Shown: piece after piece, positions 36,647 through 44,763 of the stretch
Layout: each line of letters starts with the position of its first letter
How positions within the stretch are numbered: the first letter of the stretch is position 1
NCBI GenBank assembly: GCA_016715885.1
Contig: JADJXL010000015.1
Span: 558,001-622,000, forward strand
Direction of reading: 5' to 3'
Length of the DNA stretch: 64,000 bases
Origin: Polyangiaceae bacterium
Lineage (GTDB): Bacteria > Myxococcota_A > Polyangia > Polyangiales > Polyangiaceae
The notes under the pieces: generated by a model
Databases searched by the model: none
What the model saw: only the letters and a program-made list of their open reading frames with translations
Told to the model about the DNA's origin: nothing
Made by a program: the position numbers and the translations under genes

Positions 36647-37903
36647 TCACCGACACGCTTTCACGCGTGCAAGCAGCAGCGCGCGTTCCCGGCTGTTCTT
36701 CGTGAGAAACGCGGCGCGCTCGAATTCATTGCTCGCTTCACGCAAACGCCCGAGCTTGAAGAGCAGATCGCCACGCACCGATGGGAGCAAGTGGTACGAT
36801 TGCAAAAGTGGTTCATCGGTAAGCTCGTCGACTAATTCCAGGCCCGCTTCCGGGCCGAATGCCATTGCAATGGCGACCGCGCGGTTCAATTCGACGACGG
36901 GCGATTGCGTCAATTGCGCCAGCGCATCATACAGCGCGACGATCCGCACCCAATCGGTATCTTCGGCCTTTCGCGCTCGAGCGTGACATGCTGCAATGGC
37001 TGCCTGAAGCGCGTACACGCCCAGCGGTCGTCCCAGCGAAATGGCCCGATCGAGCGCGTCGAGACCTCGGTGCACCAGCAAGTGATCCCACCGCGAACGA
37101 TCTTGATCCATGAGCAAAATGGGTTCGCCCGAAGGACCCACGCGGGCGCGATTTCGTGACGCTTGAATCTCCAAAAGCGCAACGAGACCATGCACTTCGG
37201 CTTCATTTGGCACGAGATGCGCCAGAATGCGCGCAAGACGGAGGGCATCTTCACAAAGCTCGGGCCGCACCCACTCGTCCCCTCGCGTCGCCGAATACCC
37301 CTCGTTGAAAATGAGGTACACCACTTCGAGCACCGACGACAATCGAGCCGACAATTCGGCACCTCGCGGCACGTCAAATGGAACGCGCGCCTCCGTGAGC
37401 GTACGTTTCGCGCGCACGATACGTTGGGCAATCGTTGGTTCCGAAACGAGAAATGCCCGCGCAATTTCCTCGGTGGTAAGACCACCCAAGAGGCGCAACG
37501 TGAGCGCCACGCGCGCCTCCGTGGCCAATACCGGATGACAAGCGACGAGCATGAGCCGCAAAACGTCGTCACCAACGTCTTCGTCCATATCGACAGGCTC
37601 GACGAATTTCGCTTCAGAATCGGACCATTGCCCAATTTCGTGGTGCTTACGCTCGAGCATCGAGCGCCGTCGCAATTCGTCGATGGCCCGATTTTTCGCG
37701 GTGGCCATGAGCCACGCGCCGGGTTTGTCTGGGATTCCCGTCTCGGGCCATCGTTCCATTGCTTCGAGGAGCGCCTCTTGTGCGAGATCTTCGGCAAGGC
37801 CGACGTCTCGAACGACACGCGTCAGCCCGCCAATGAGCTTGGCTGATTCGATCCGCCAAACCGCATCGATTGTTTTGCGCATGTCCCCCGAGAGATCGGC
37901 CAT
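36647..37903 (-). CDS. ECF42-like sigma factor with TPR-like extension
   Basis: The 418-residue protein has a sigma region 2 (about 10-85: AEDLAQEALLEAMERWPETG, PGAWLMATAKNRAIDELRR), a region 4 helix-turn-helix (about 125-175: LTTEEIARAFLVSEPTIAQRIVRAKR), and a long C-terminal part with DUF6596 signature (LEVVYLIFNEGYSAT, then LCEDALRLARIL). The C-terminal 130 residues are TPR-like helices ending LLFKLGRLREASNEFERA. This is the architecture of ECF group 42 sigma factors, which lack a classical anti-sigma factor and pair with DGPF/YCII proteins. The next gene upstream, 20 bases away, is exactly such a protein. It probably directs RNA polymerase to its own operon. Confidence 0.88.
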   Translation of the reverse strand: MADLSGDMRKTIDAVWRIESAKLIGGLTRVVRDVGLAEDLAQEALLEAMERWPETGIPDKPGAWLMATAKNRAIDELRRRSMLERKHHEIGQWSDSEAKFVEPVDMDEDVGDDVLRLMLVACHPVLATEARVALTLRLLGGLTTEEIARAFLVSEPTIAQRIVRAKRTLTEARVPFDVPRGAELSARLSSVLEVVYLIFNEGYSATRGDEWVRPELCEDALRLARILAHLVPNEAEVHGLVALLEIQASRNRARVGPSGEPILLMDQDRSRWDHLLVHRGLDALDRAISLGRPLGVYALQAAIAACHARARKAEDTDWVRIVALYDALAQLTQSPVVELNRAVAIAMAFGPEAGLELVDELTDEPLLQSYHLLPSVRGDLLFKLGRLREASNEFERAAFLTKNSRERALLLARVKACR

Positions 37904-37923
37904 GGGCGCCTCGATTCGTGGAA

Positions 37924-38367
37924 TCAGGATTTTTGCTGCTGTTGCTGCGCGATTTGCTCGCGCAGGCGATCTTCTTGCTCACGCAGCTCGGGCGTGAATT
38001 CCGCACCAAAGTCGGCCGCCTCGAAAATCGGACGGATTTCTACATCGGACTCTTCGCCGTTGTCGTCCGTATTGGGAATACGGCGAACCCATTCGACCGC
38101 TTCTTCCATGGACTTGACCTGCCAGATCCAAAAACCCGCAATGAGCTCTTTGGTTTCGGCAAACGGTCCGTCGATGACGGTGCGCTGGCTGCCCGAGAAG
38201 CGCACGCGTTTTGCCTTGGAGCTTGGATGAAGCCCGTCGCCGGCGAGCATGATCCCGGCCTTCACGAGCTCTTCGTTGTAGGCGCCCATGTCCTTGAGAA
38301 GCTGTTCGCTGGGCATTTTGCCGGCTTCGGAATCCTTGTTGGCCTTGATGATCACCATAACGCGCAT
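37924..38367 (-). CDS. DGPF/YCII-like protein
   Basis: ATG 38367 is preceded by GGAAAGAGG; the frame continues upstream to 38685 but that part overlaps the divergent promoter region. The 147-residue protein starts MRVMVIIKANKDSEAG and has VIDGPFAETKELIAGFWIW, the DGPF motif for which the family is named, and the YCII-type alpha/beta barrel pattern with IRPIFEAADFG near the end. A Gln-rich tail (QQQQQ) closes it. DGPF proteins are the conserved partners of ECF42 sigma factors and are believed to help sense or answer the signal, although their reaction is unknown. It is the promoter-proximal gene of the two-gene operon. Confidence 0.88.
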   Translation of the reverse strand: MRVMVIIKANKDSEAGKMPSEQLLKDMGAYNEELVKAGIMLAGDGLHPSSKAKRVRFSGSQRTVIDGPFAETKELIAGFWIWQVKSMEEAVEWVRRIPNTDDNGEESDVEIRPIFEAADFGAEFTPELREQEDRLREQIAQQQQQKS

Positions 38368-38677
38368 GACTTTGCCTCTTTCCTTGGCTCGTGTGGTCTG
38401 TCCCGACCGCTTGCCGGGTCCGTACCACGGTTTCGCAAGGACGACGAACGAGGGTTCGTCAGATCGACAAGGCGAAGAAAAATATTTTTTGAGTGTTGTT
38501 GCTAACGTTCGGCCGGGATAGAGGCGTCGCAAACCTTGGGCGAAGAACCACCGCTCGCATTCGTTCGCTCCGTTAGGCTCCTCTCTGTTTGTCCTACGCG
38601 AACCATTCCTGCGACAAACGTGCGTCCTGGTCGACCATTTCCTTGACAGACCGTATTCCCTGTAATATGCGCAGGAC
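38368..38677. other. divergent intergenic region
   Basis: This 310-base gap separates the DGPF gene and the Rpn-like gene. It holds the candidate ECF42 promoter on the minus strand. On the plus strand TTGACA (38643-38648) and TAATAT (38663-38668) lie just before the GTG start of the next gene, but the 14-base spacer is too short for a standard sigma-70 promoter. No other gene was seen. Confidence 0.45.
38443..38469 (-). promoter_or_regulatory. candidate ECF42 autoregulated promoter
   Basis: On the minus strand TGTCGA (38469-38464) is followed after exactly 17 bases by CGTC (38446-38443). From memory, the reported ECF42 promoter has TGTCGA at -35 and CGA/TC at -10. The site lies about 76 bases upstream of the DGPF ATG, with an A/T-rich tract just upstream of it (about 38474-38495). 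This fits control of the operon by its own sigma factor. Confidence 0.5.
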
Positions 38678-39526
38678 GTGGTCACGCGTTACGACCAGCT
38701 TGGTAAGCAAATGCTTCGGGCGAGCCTCCAGGAGCGCGGTTCGTTCACTTCGGAGCTCGAGGTCAGCCCTGATCCGCAGCAGGTCGATGGGTATTTCGTC
38801 CCCGACCTCGAACGGCCGTCTCCTGTTGCTGGAACGTTGCTCGGGCGCATGACCGAACGACCTTGCTCCTTCGAGGTGTTTTCCGCGCCGCCGGATGTGC
38901 TCGACGTGGAAGGGTGCATTCGAAAACACCTCAATCTACGCCACATCCTTCGCAAACAAATCGAAGCACCGGGTTTGCCGCATCAATGGATCTTGTCTGC
39001 GGGCAAACCGTCAAAGGCCTTCGATGCGACGTGGGCACGTGTGGCGGAAACCTGGCCGTGTGGGGTTTACGAACAGCCGCCCGTGAATGCCACGTCGATC
39101 GTCGTGCTGAGCGACCTACCTGAAGAGCGATCGACGCTGCTTTTGCGCCTGATGGGACGCGGACGAACGTTGAAGCGAGCCATTGAAGAGCTCAAAAGCC
39201 TCTCCAACGATGAATTCGAGAAGTGCATCGCGTTGCCAATTCTGGTACGCTACCGCATCGAAGCGGTCAACGAGCCGGCTTCGCCCGCAGACGAGGAGTT
39301 CCTCATGAACACGCAAGAAATCATGGACATGTACGAACGCCGCGCGGAACTACGGGGAAAGCTGCAGGGACGACGAGAAACCGTCCAGCGGCTCCTTCGG
39401 CGCAAGTTCGGCGTGCTTCCGGAAGACGTCGTCACGCGTGTGGAAAACGCCGACGCCCAGTTGCTCGACCAGTTGGAGGAGAAAGTGCTCTACGCGAACT
39501 CGCTCGATGAGGTTTTCGCATCGTAG
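38678..39526 (+). CDS. Rpn/PD-(D/E)XK-like nuclease-family protein
   Basis: The 282-residue protein starts at GTG 38678 (MVTRYDQLGKQML). Its N-terminal third has the pattern TSELEVSPDPQQVDGYFVPD, in which a conserved D followed by a beta strand resembles the PD-(D/E)XK core of Rpn/YhgA-type proteins that are abundant in myxobacteria. The C-terminal part is helical and charged: EIMDMYERRAELRGKLQGRRE, LLRRKFGVLPEDV, the form seen in DUF4351/Rpn family tails. Rpn proteins are DNA endonucleases linked to recombination and defence. The catalytic Lys cannot be placed with certainty. A second protein of related type lies at 57115. It is a single gene between divergent and convergent neighbours. Confidence 0.6.
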   Translation: MVTRYDQLGKQMLRASLQERGSFTSELEVSPDPQQVDGYFVPDLERPSPVAGTLLGRMTERPCSFEVFSAPPDVLDVEGCIRKHLNLRHILRKQIEAPGLPHQWILSAGKPSKAFDATWARVAETWPCGVYEQPPVNATSIVVLSDLPEERSTLLLRLMGRGRTLKRAIEELKSLSNDEFEKCIALPILVRYRIEAVNEPASPADEEFLMNTQEIMDMYERRAELRGKLQGRRETVQRLLRRKFGVLPEDVVTRVENADAQLLDQLEEKVLYANSLDEVFAS

Positions 39527-39561
39527 GCTTGTATGTTCGTCTGGATCGCACTTCGCCGAAC

Positions 39562-40410
39562 CTAGCTACTCGCCACCGCGCGCACACCGCGATCAAAGAT
39601 CGCCTGTCCAACGCCAGCGTCTTTCGCGCTGAACCCAGGTTCACCGCGATCCCGCCGCCGGATCCAGTCCGGGTGGTTCTCCGGATCGAGGAACGCATCC
39701 GGATGCGGCATCAAGCCAAAAATGCGACCCGTCGCATCGCACAGTCCCGCCGCACCGTCCGGTGAGCCGTTCGGATTGTCCGGCCAAACCTCCGTCGGAC
39801 GACCGCTCGCATCCGCGTAACGCACGGGCACGAGCCGCGATGCCATGATCGCATTGCGCGTTTCTTCGTCGCGAAACACGAGCTTTCCTTCGCCATGACG
39901 ACTCGGCAGCTCAATCGTTTGCGGCAAACCCCGCGTCCACACGCACGGACTCTCCGCATCGACGAGCAGCTTCACCCACGTGTCGAAATACCCGAGCCGA
40001 TCGTTGTGCACCAGCGCCGCCGATTGCGGCGCCAAACTCGTTCCTTTGGTTCGCCCGAGCGCCGGCAATAGCCCAAGACAAACCAGCGTTTGAAAACCAT
40101 TGCAAATGCCGAGCGAAAGGCCCCCATCGTCCACGAAACGACCGAGCGCATCGCCCAAGCGGAAACGAAGCCGATTCGCATACACTCGCCCGCTTTGAAT
40201 GTGGTCCCCAAAGGAAAAACCTCCGACGAAGGCGAGAATGTGATAACCGGAAAAAACGTCCTTGTCGCCCGCTCGGTCGAGCAGATCGTGCAAATGCGTC
40301 GATTTCACCGTCGCTCCCGCGCGAGAAAAACCCGCAGCGGTTTCGACTTCGCAATTCAGGCCGTACCCCGTCAGGACGAGGACCCGCACATCGCGCGTTT
40401 CAACTCCCAT
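39562..40410 (-). CDS. purQ: FGAM synthase glutaminase subunit PurQ
   Basis: ATG 40410 has AGGAGGA upstream, so it is preferred over the in-frame start at 40506, which lies inside purL. The 282-residue protein is a class I glutamine amidotransferase: GYGLNCEVETAAGFSRAG at the start, FVGGFSFGDH for the oxyanion region, GICNGFQTL with the nucleophilic Cys, and GLMPHPDAF with the catalytic His, followed by DPENHPDW. It supplies ammonia from glutamine to PurL, which converts FGAR to FGAM in purine synthesis. The larger size compared with the ~230-residue Bacillus form agrees with the type paired with long PurL. Its start overlaps purL by 11 bases, so the two are coupled. Confidence 0.93.
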   Translation of the reverse strand: MGVETRDVRVLVLTGYGLNCEVETAAGFSRAGATVKSTHLHDLLDRAGDKDVFSGYHILAFVGGFSFGDHIQSGRVYANRLRFRLGDALGRFVDDGGLSLGICNGFQTLVCLGLLPALGRTKGTSLAPQSAALVHNDRLGYFDTWVKLLVDAESPCVWTRGLPQTIELPSRHGEGKLVFRDEETRNAIMASRLVPVRYADASGRPTEVWPDNPNGSPDGAAGLCDATGRIFGLMPHPDAFLDPENHPDWIRRRDRGEPGFSAKDAGVGQAIFDRGVRAVASS

Positions 40411-43378
40411 GGCTTTCCTCCTGAAATGCATTGCGCAAAACGGCTGCACCAACATCCACGACCGGTCGTCCACCCTGTGTGATTCGCAAATACCCTCGGC
40501 CGTCATTCGACGCTTCGATCATTCCCACTCGAACGAGCCCATGCTTCCCGAGCCGTTCTTCGAGCGCCGCCGATTGATCCGGACGCGCTGTCAACAGAAT
40601 GCGCCCCGTCGATTCGCTGAACATTGCAATGGGCGGGTCGAGCCCCGGAGCGAGCGTTTCCAGCGACGCCACAATGCCCAGGTCGCTCGCCATTGCAAGG
40701 TGCGAGAGCGCCACGGCAAGCCCACCCCGGGCGACGACATGCGCCGAGCGCACGAGCCCCGCGGCATGCGCGTCCGCAAATGCTTGATATCGCAAGGAAA
40801 ATTGCTGCACGTCCGTGCGCGGCACGCCCGCAAAAGCGTGCCCGACGAGCCGTTCGATTTCCGCACCTCCGCATTCGTCACGCGTATCGCCCAGCAAATA
40901 GAGAACGTCTCCAGGAGCGCGCGGAACGAGCGACAACGCCTGTTTCACGTCGGCCATTTGCCCCATGACGCTGACCAAAAGCGTGGGCGGCACGGATATC
41001 TTCACGCCATCCAAAATGGCGTCGTTTTTCATTGAATCCTTGCCAGATACGAGCGGCAATCCGTACGCTTTGCACGCATCGAAGAGTCCTTCGCACGTGC
41101 GCACGAGCTGCGCGAGCTTGTGCGCTCCATCCGGCGTCGACTTGCTTTCAATGGGATCCGGCCAGCAGAAATTGTCGAGCGCTGCGAGCCTATCGATTCG
41201 CGCGCCTGCGCAAAGCACGCGCCGCACGGCTTCGTCCACGCACGCGAGAGCCATTTCGCGTGCATCGAGGTCGCTGTAATACGGATGAATGCCTTCGCCG
41301 AGCACCACGCCTTCATCGCGACCAAGGCGCACGCGCATGACCGTCGCCGCAGCCGGTACGTCCCGAAAAACCCCGACATGAGGCTTGATGACCGATAGCC
41401 CCTTGACTTCGTGATCGTAATGCTTCGCATACCGCCCATCGCTGCGAATGTTCGGACGCCCGAGCAATTGCACGATGCATTCTTCGAGCGATTTTGACGA
41501 TAGAACTTCCGCCCGTTTTTCCGCGGTCAATTCATTGCGAGGGGCCGGGCTCCATCGTGCCTTGCGCGTGATTTTTGGTAATCCCCCGTGCAAAAAATCG
41601 AGCGACAAATCGCAAACCTTCTTTTCGCCGTACATCACGACGAGTCGCCCACTTTGCGTAAATCGCCCGATTTCCGTCGCTTCGACTTCGCGCCGGGCCG
41701 CAAGAGCCAAAAACGCCGCAAGTTTGTCTTCGGGAACGGCGACGGTCATTCGTTCCTGCGCTTCGCTCACGAGGATCTCCCATGGCAAAAGCCCAGGGTA
41801 CTTGAGCGGTACGCGGGAAAGGTCGATTTCGGCGCCGCCCGTCGCTTCGGACATTTCGCCGACGCTGCTCGAAAGGCCGCCTGCGCCGTTGTCGGTGATG
41901 CCGCTGTAAAGGCCCGCGTCGCGCGCTTCGGCGAGCATGTCGAACATCATCCTTTGCGTAATGGGATCGCCAATTTGCACCGCTTGTACGGGCGAGCTTT
42001 CGCTCAATTCGACGCTCGAAAACGTGGCCCCATGAATGCCGTCTTTGCCCACACGCCCGCCGATCATCACGATGCGATCGCCCGGCTGCGTATACTTTTG
42101 ATGCGTCGGTTTGCCCGCTACCGTCGTGGGCATCGCGGCGACGGTGCCGCAATACACGAGCGGTTTTCCTACGTATCGATCATCGTAGAGCTCGAATCCG
42201 CGCATGTACGGAATGCCCGATTGATTGCCACCATCGATGACGCCGTGATGCACGCCGTCGCGAATGCGCCTCGGATGCATGAGGCCCTTCGGCAACGTGC
42301 CCGAAAAGTCCGGCGGACCAAAACAATACCCCCACACATTGGCCAAAAGATCCGCGCCTAGGCCGCAACCAAAACTGTCGCGATTCACGCCGACGATGCC
42401 CGTCATCGCTCCACCGTACGGATCGAGCGCCGAAGGGGAGTTGTGCGTTTCGACCTTGTAGACGAGATGATCCCGTTCGGTAAATCGAACGACGCCTGCA
42501 TTGTCGCTGAAAACCGACACGAGAAAATCACCGTCCCGATCGAGCCCCTGCGCCTTTCGGTCCTGACGAACGGCATCCGTCGCGCCAACGATGTACGTCT
42601 TGAAGATGCCGCGCTCAATAGATCGAGACGTTCCGTCGGGTCCCACGTAATCGATGGGCGCATTGAATATTTTATGTTTACAATGCTCGCTCCACGTTTG
42701 CGCAATGCATTCCAATTCGGCGTCCGTCGGATCGCGCCCAGTGGCCGCGAAATACGCCTTCACCGCTTGCATTTCGGCGAGCGACAATGCCAAAAGTCGG
42801 TTTTTTGATAGTGCTTCGAGCTCCGCATCGCCAAGCGAACCGAGCGGCACGAGCTCGACGGTCGGCTCGAGCGACGTGCCCGCCCGCGGAATGGTCAAGT
42901 CGGGCGTTCGAGGTGGACAGTCGAGGCGTATTTTTTGGATGAGCGGATTGTGAAGAACTTCGGCTGCGGCTCTTTCGACGTCATTTTTCGACAAACCCCA
43001 CAAGAAATACATCGTCGCCGAATAAACTTGCCCGGCGAGCGACCGTCCCAGCACGTCTTCACACGCCGTTTTTGCGGTTTTTCCTACCGTATCCGTCACT
43101 CCGGGAGCGAAGGAAACCGTCAAGATCCACGGCGCGCCGCCCGTCGCATCGTCCGGCAAAACCCCTAGCGCGGACACTTCGATCACCGGATCGGTAATTG
43201 CCTCGAGGAAACGCGCGGCCTCGGCTGCGTCGATGTCGAGGTCGCACAGAAAGAGCTTGCGCGTGCGCACGCGAGCGGGCCGCAGACCGAGCCACTCCGA
43301 GAGTTGTCGTTCGGTCATCGCGGCAAGCGCGTCCGGCACATGAGGTCGGTTTTCGATCTCCAATCGGAAGATGGGCAT
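40400..43378 (-). CDS. purL: FGAM synthase PurL with PurS-like N-terminus
   Basis: The 992-residue protein catalyses the ATP-dependent FGAR to FGAM step. The first 160 residues (RLEIENRPHVPDALAAM, KLFLCDLDIDAAEAARFLE) form a PurS-like region. The FGAM synthase core follows, with CIAQTWSEHCKHKIF, VKVETHNSPSALDPYGGAMTG split across the ATP site, GGRVGKDGIHGATFSS and SEAQERMTVAVPE. The C-terminal half holds the second AIR-synthase-like domain (SGKDSMKNDAILDGVKISVPP). At 992 residues it is longer than the ~740-residue small PurL and shorter than the ~1300-residue E. coli fused enzyme. It is thus a PurS-PurL fusion with PurQ kept separate downstream. Confidence 0.93.
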   Translation of the reverse strand: MPIFRLEIENRPHVPDALAAMTERQLSEWLGLRPARVRTRKLFLCDLDIDAAEAARFLEAITDPVIEVSALGVLPDDATGGAPWILTVSFAPGVTDTVGKTAKTACEDVLGRSLAGQVYSATMYFLWGLSKNDVERAAAEVLHNPLIQKIRLDCPPRTPDLTIPRAGTSLEPTVELVPLGSLGDAELEALSKNRLLALSLAEMQAVKAYFAATGRDPTDAELECIAQTWSEHCKHKIFNAPIDYVGPDGTSRSIERGIFKTYIVGATDAVRQDRKAQGLDRDGDFLVSVFSDNAGVVRFTERDHLVYKVETHNSPSALDPYGGAMTGIVGVNRDSFGCGLGADLLANVWGYCFGPPDFSGTLPKGLMHPRRIRDGVHHGVIDGGNQSGIPYMRGFELYDDRYVGKPLVYCGTVAAMPTTVAGKPTHQKYTQPGDRIVMIGGRVGKDGIHGATFSSVELSESSPVQAVQIGDPITQRMMFDMLAEARDAGLYSGITDNGAGGLSSSVGEMSEATGGAEIDLSRVPLKYPGLLPWEILVSEAQERMTVAVPEDKLAAFLALAARREVEATEIGRFTQSGRLVVMYGEKKVCDLSLDFLHGGLPKITRKARWSPAPRNELTAEKRAEVLSSKSLEECIVQLLGRPNIRSDGRYAKHYDHEVKGLSVIKPHVGVFRDVPAAATVMRVRLGRDEGVVLGEGIHPYYSDLDAREMALACVDEAVRRVLCAGARIDRLAALDNFCWPDPIESKSTPDGAHKLAQLVRTCEGLFDACKAYGLPLVSGKDSMKNDAILDGVKISVPPTLLVSVMGQMADVKQALSLVPRAPGDVLYLLGDTRDECGGAEIERLVGHAFAGVPRTDVQQFSLRYQAFADAHAAGLVRSAHVVARGGLAVALSHLAMASDLGIVASLETLAPGLDPPIAMFSESTGRILLTARPDQSAALEERLGKHGLVRVGMIEASNDGRGYLRITQGGRPVVDVGAAVLRNAFQEESHGS

Positions 43379-43484
43379 GGCAGCTCCGGTTTCTCGTGGC
43401 GCACGCCCTCTAGCACAAATTCTGGCGACTGTGCAGCGTTTTTGAAGACAATCGGCAGCGTGAAGATCGCGCTACCGAAACGCC

Positions 43485-44762
43485 TCATTGACCGCCTTTT
43501 CGTGAATCGAAACGTTGCGCCACGGCGTCGAGGTTCTGCCCTTTGAGGACAGCTTCCAGCATGGGCGGCAACGCGTTCGGCGTACACGCGAAACTTGGTA
43601 CACCAACCTTCGCCAGCTTCTTCGCAAGCTCCGTGTCGAACGACGGCGCACCGGAATCGTCGAGCGCAAGCAGGACCATCGCTCGCACGCCGCTTTGCGC
43701 CATGTCTTCCATGCGGCGAATCATTTGTTCTTGATTGCCGCCTTCATAAAGATCCGTGAGCAAAATGAACAGCGTTTTTTGAGGATTGGCAATGAGTCCT
43801 TGGCAATACCCGACGGCGCGATTGATATCGGTTCCCCCACCGAGCTGAATACCAAAGATCAAATCGACCGGATCCACGAGCCGCGGCGTCAAATCGACGA
43901 CTTCCGTGTCGAATGCAATGACATGCGTATCGAGCGCCGGGAGGCTCGCGAGAATCGATCCCATCACGCCCCCGTACACGACGCTGCTCGCCATGGAGCC
44001 CGACTGATCCATGGCGACGATGACGTTCCATTCCTTGCGCCGATGCTGACGCGCAAAAAAGAAAAACCGCTCGGGAATGATGGTCCGGCGCGTTTTTTCG
44101 TAATTTTTGAGATTTTTGCCAATCGTGCGACGCCAATCGATGTTCGGAAGACTCGGAATCGGTTGGTGTCTCGAACGATCGAGCGCTCCGCGGACGGCCC
44201 GTTCGAGCGCTCCTTGCATACGCTTTTTGATTTCCTCGACGACGGCATGAACGATTTCGCGCGCCGCGTCTTTCGCCCGATCCGGCATCATGTCCTTCAT
44301 TGAAAGGAGCGTACCGACGAGCTCCACGCTTGGCGTGATTTGCGCGAGCGATTCCGGCTCGAAAAGCAATTCCTTCCAATCGCGCTTTTCGATCGCGTCT
44401 TGCTGAATCACCGCCACGATGTCTTGCTCGAAATACTTGCGTATGTCACCGAGCCACGCCGCGAGCTTGGGACGGCTTTTCCCGAGTCCTCCTCGACGCC
44501 CGCCCGGCTTTCCTTCGGGCTCGGATTCCTCGATGTCGTAGACGGCTCCGAGCGCCCCGTCCATTTCCATCATTTCGCGGCTCAGCATGCCGCCGGCTCC
44601 GCCTGGTCCGCCGCCGCCAAAGCCCGACAATTGGTCTTCGACGCGTTTTCCTAGAATCAGCCGCCAGCGCTGCACGCGATCGAACGACATCGGTCCTGCC
44701 GGCACGGGCGCTGGGGCAGGGGCGGGAGCAGCAGTTTTTGTTGCGGGGTTTTTCTTGGCCAT
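43485..44762 (-). CDS. VWA-domain (CoxE-like) protein of the MoxR operon
   Basis: ATG 44762 (MAKKNPATK) follows the upstream stop as TGA-T-ATG; the open frame to 44996 is inside the previous gene. The 425-residue product has an Ala/Pro N-terminus, a Gly-rich loop (GFGGGGPGGAGGM), a helical mid-region, and a C-terminal von Willebrand A domain with a complete MIDAS: DQSGSM near residue 252, GGGTDIN and LTDLYEGG. This metal site is expected to bind a partner by a carboxylate. The protein is the last gene of a five-gene module with a MoxR ATPase. MoxR-VWA pairs act together to insert metal or remodel client proteins. Confidence 0.88.
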   Translation of the reverse strand: MAKKNPATKTAAPAPAPAPVPAGPMSFDRVQRWRLILGKRVEDQLSGFGGGGPGGAGGMLSREMMEMDGALGAVYDIEESEPEGKPGGRRGGLGKSRPKLAAWLGDIRKYFEQDIVAVIQQDAIEKRDWKELLFEPESLAQITPSVELVGTLLSMKDMMPDRAKDAAREIVHAVVEEIKKRMQGALERAVRGALDRSRHQPIPSLPNIDWRRTIGKNLKNYEKTRRTIIPERFFFFARQHRRKEWNVIVAMDQSGSMASSVVYGGVMGSILASLPALDTHVIAFDTEVVDLTPRLVDPVDLIFGIQLGGGTDINRAVGYCQGLIANPQKTLFILLTDLYEGGNQEQMIRRMEDMAQSGVRAMVLLALDDSGAPSFDTELAKKLAKVGVPSFACTPNALPPMLEAVLKGQNLDAVAQRFDSRKGGQ

Positions 44763-44763
44763 A

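Noticed and set aside
35901..36986. Uninterrupted 361-codon frame starting at the ASCH gene
   Set aside because: Only the first 60 residues are ASCH-like; the homologous continuation is in another frame, and the end is antisense to the sigma factor gene.
38643..38668. Plus-strand sigma-70 promoter TTGACA...TAATAT before the Rpn-like gene
   Set aside because: Spacer is only 14 bases and transcription would start at the GTG; kept as a note only.
37924..38685. 253-codon DGPF frame from 38685
   Set aside because: The extra 106 residues overlap the divergent promoter region and lack family similarity; ATG 38367 has a good ribosome binding site.
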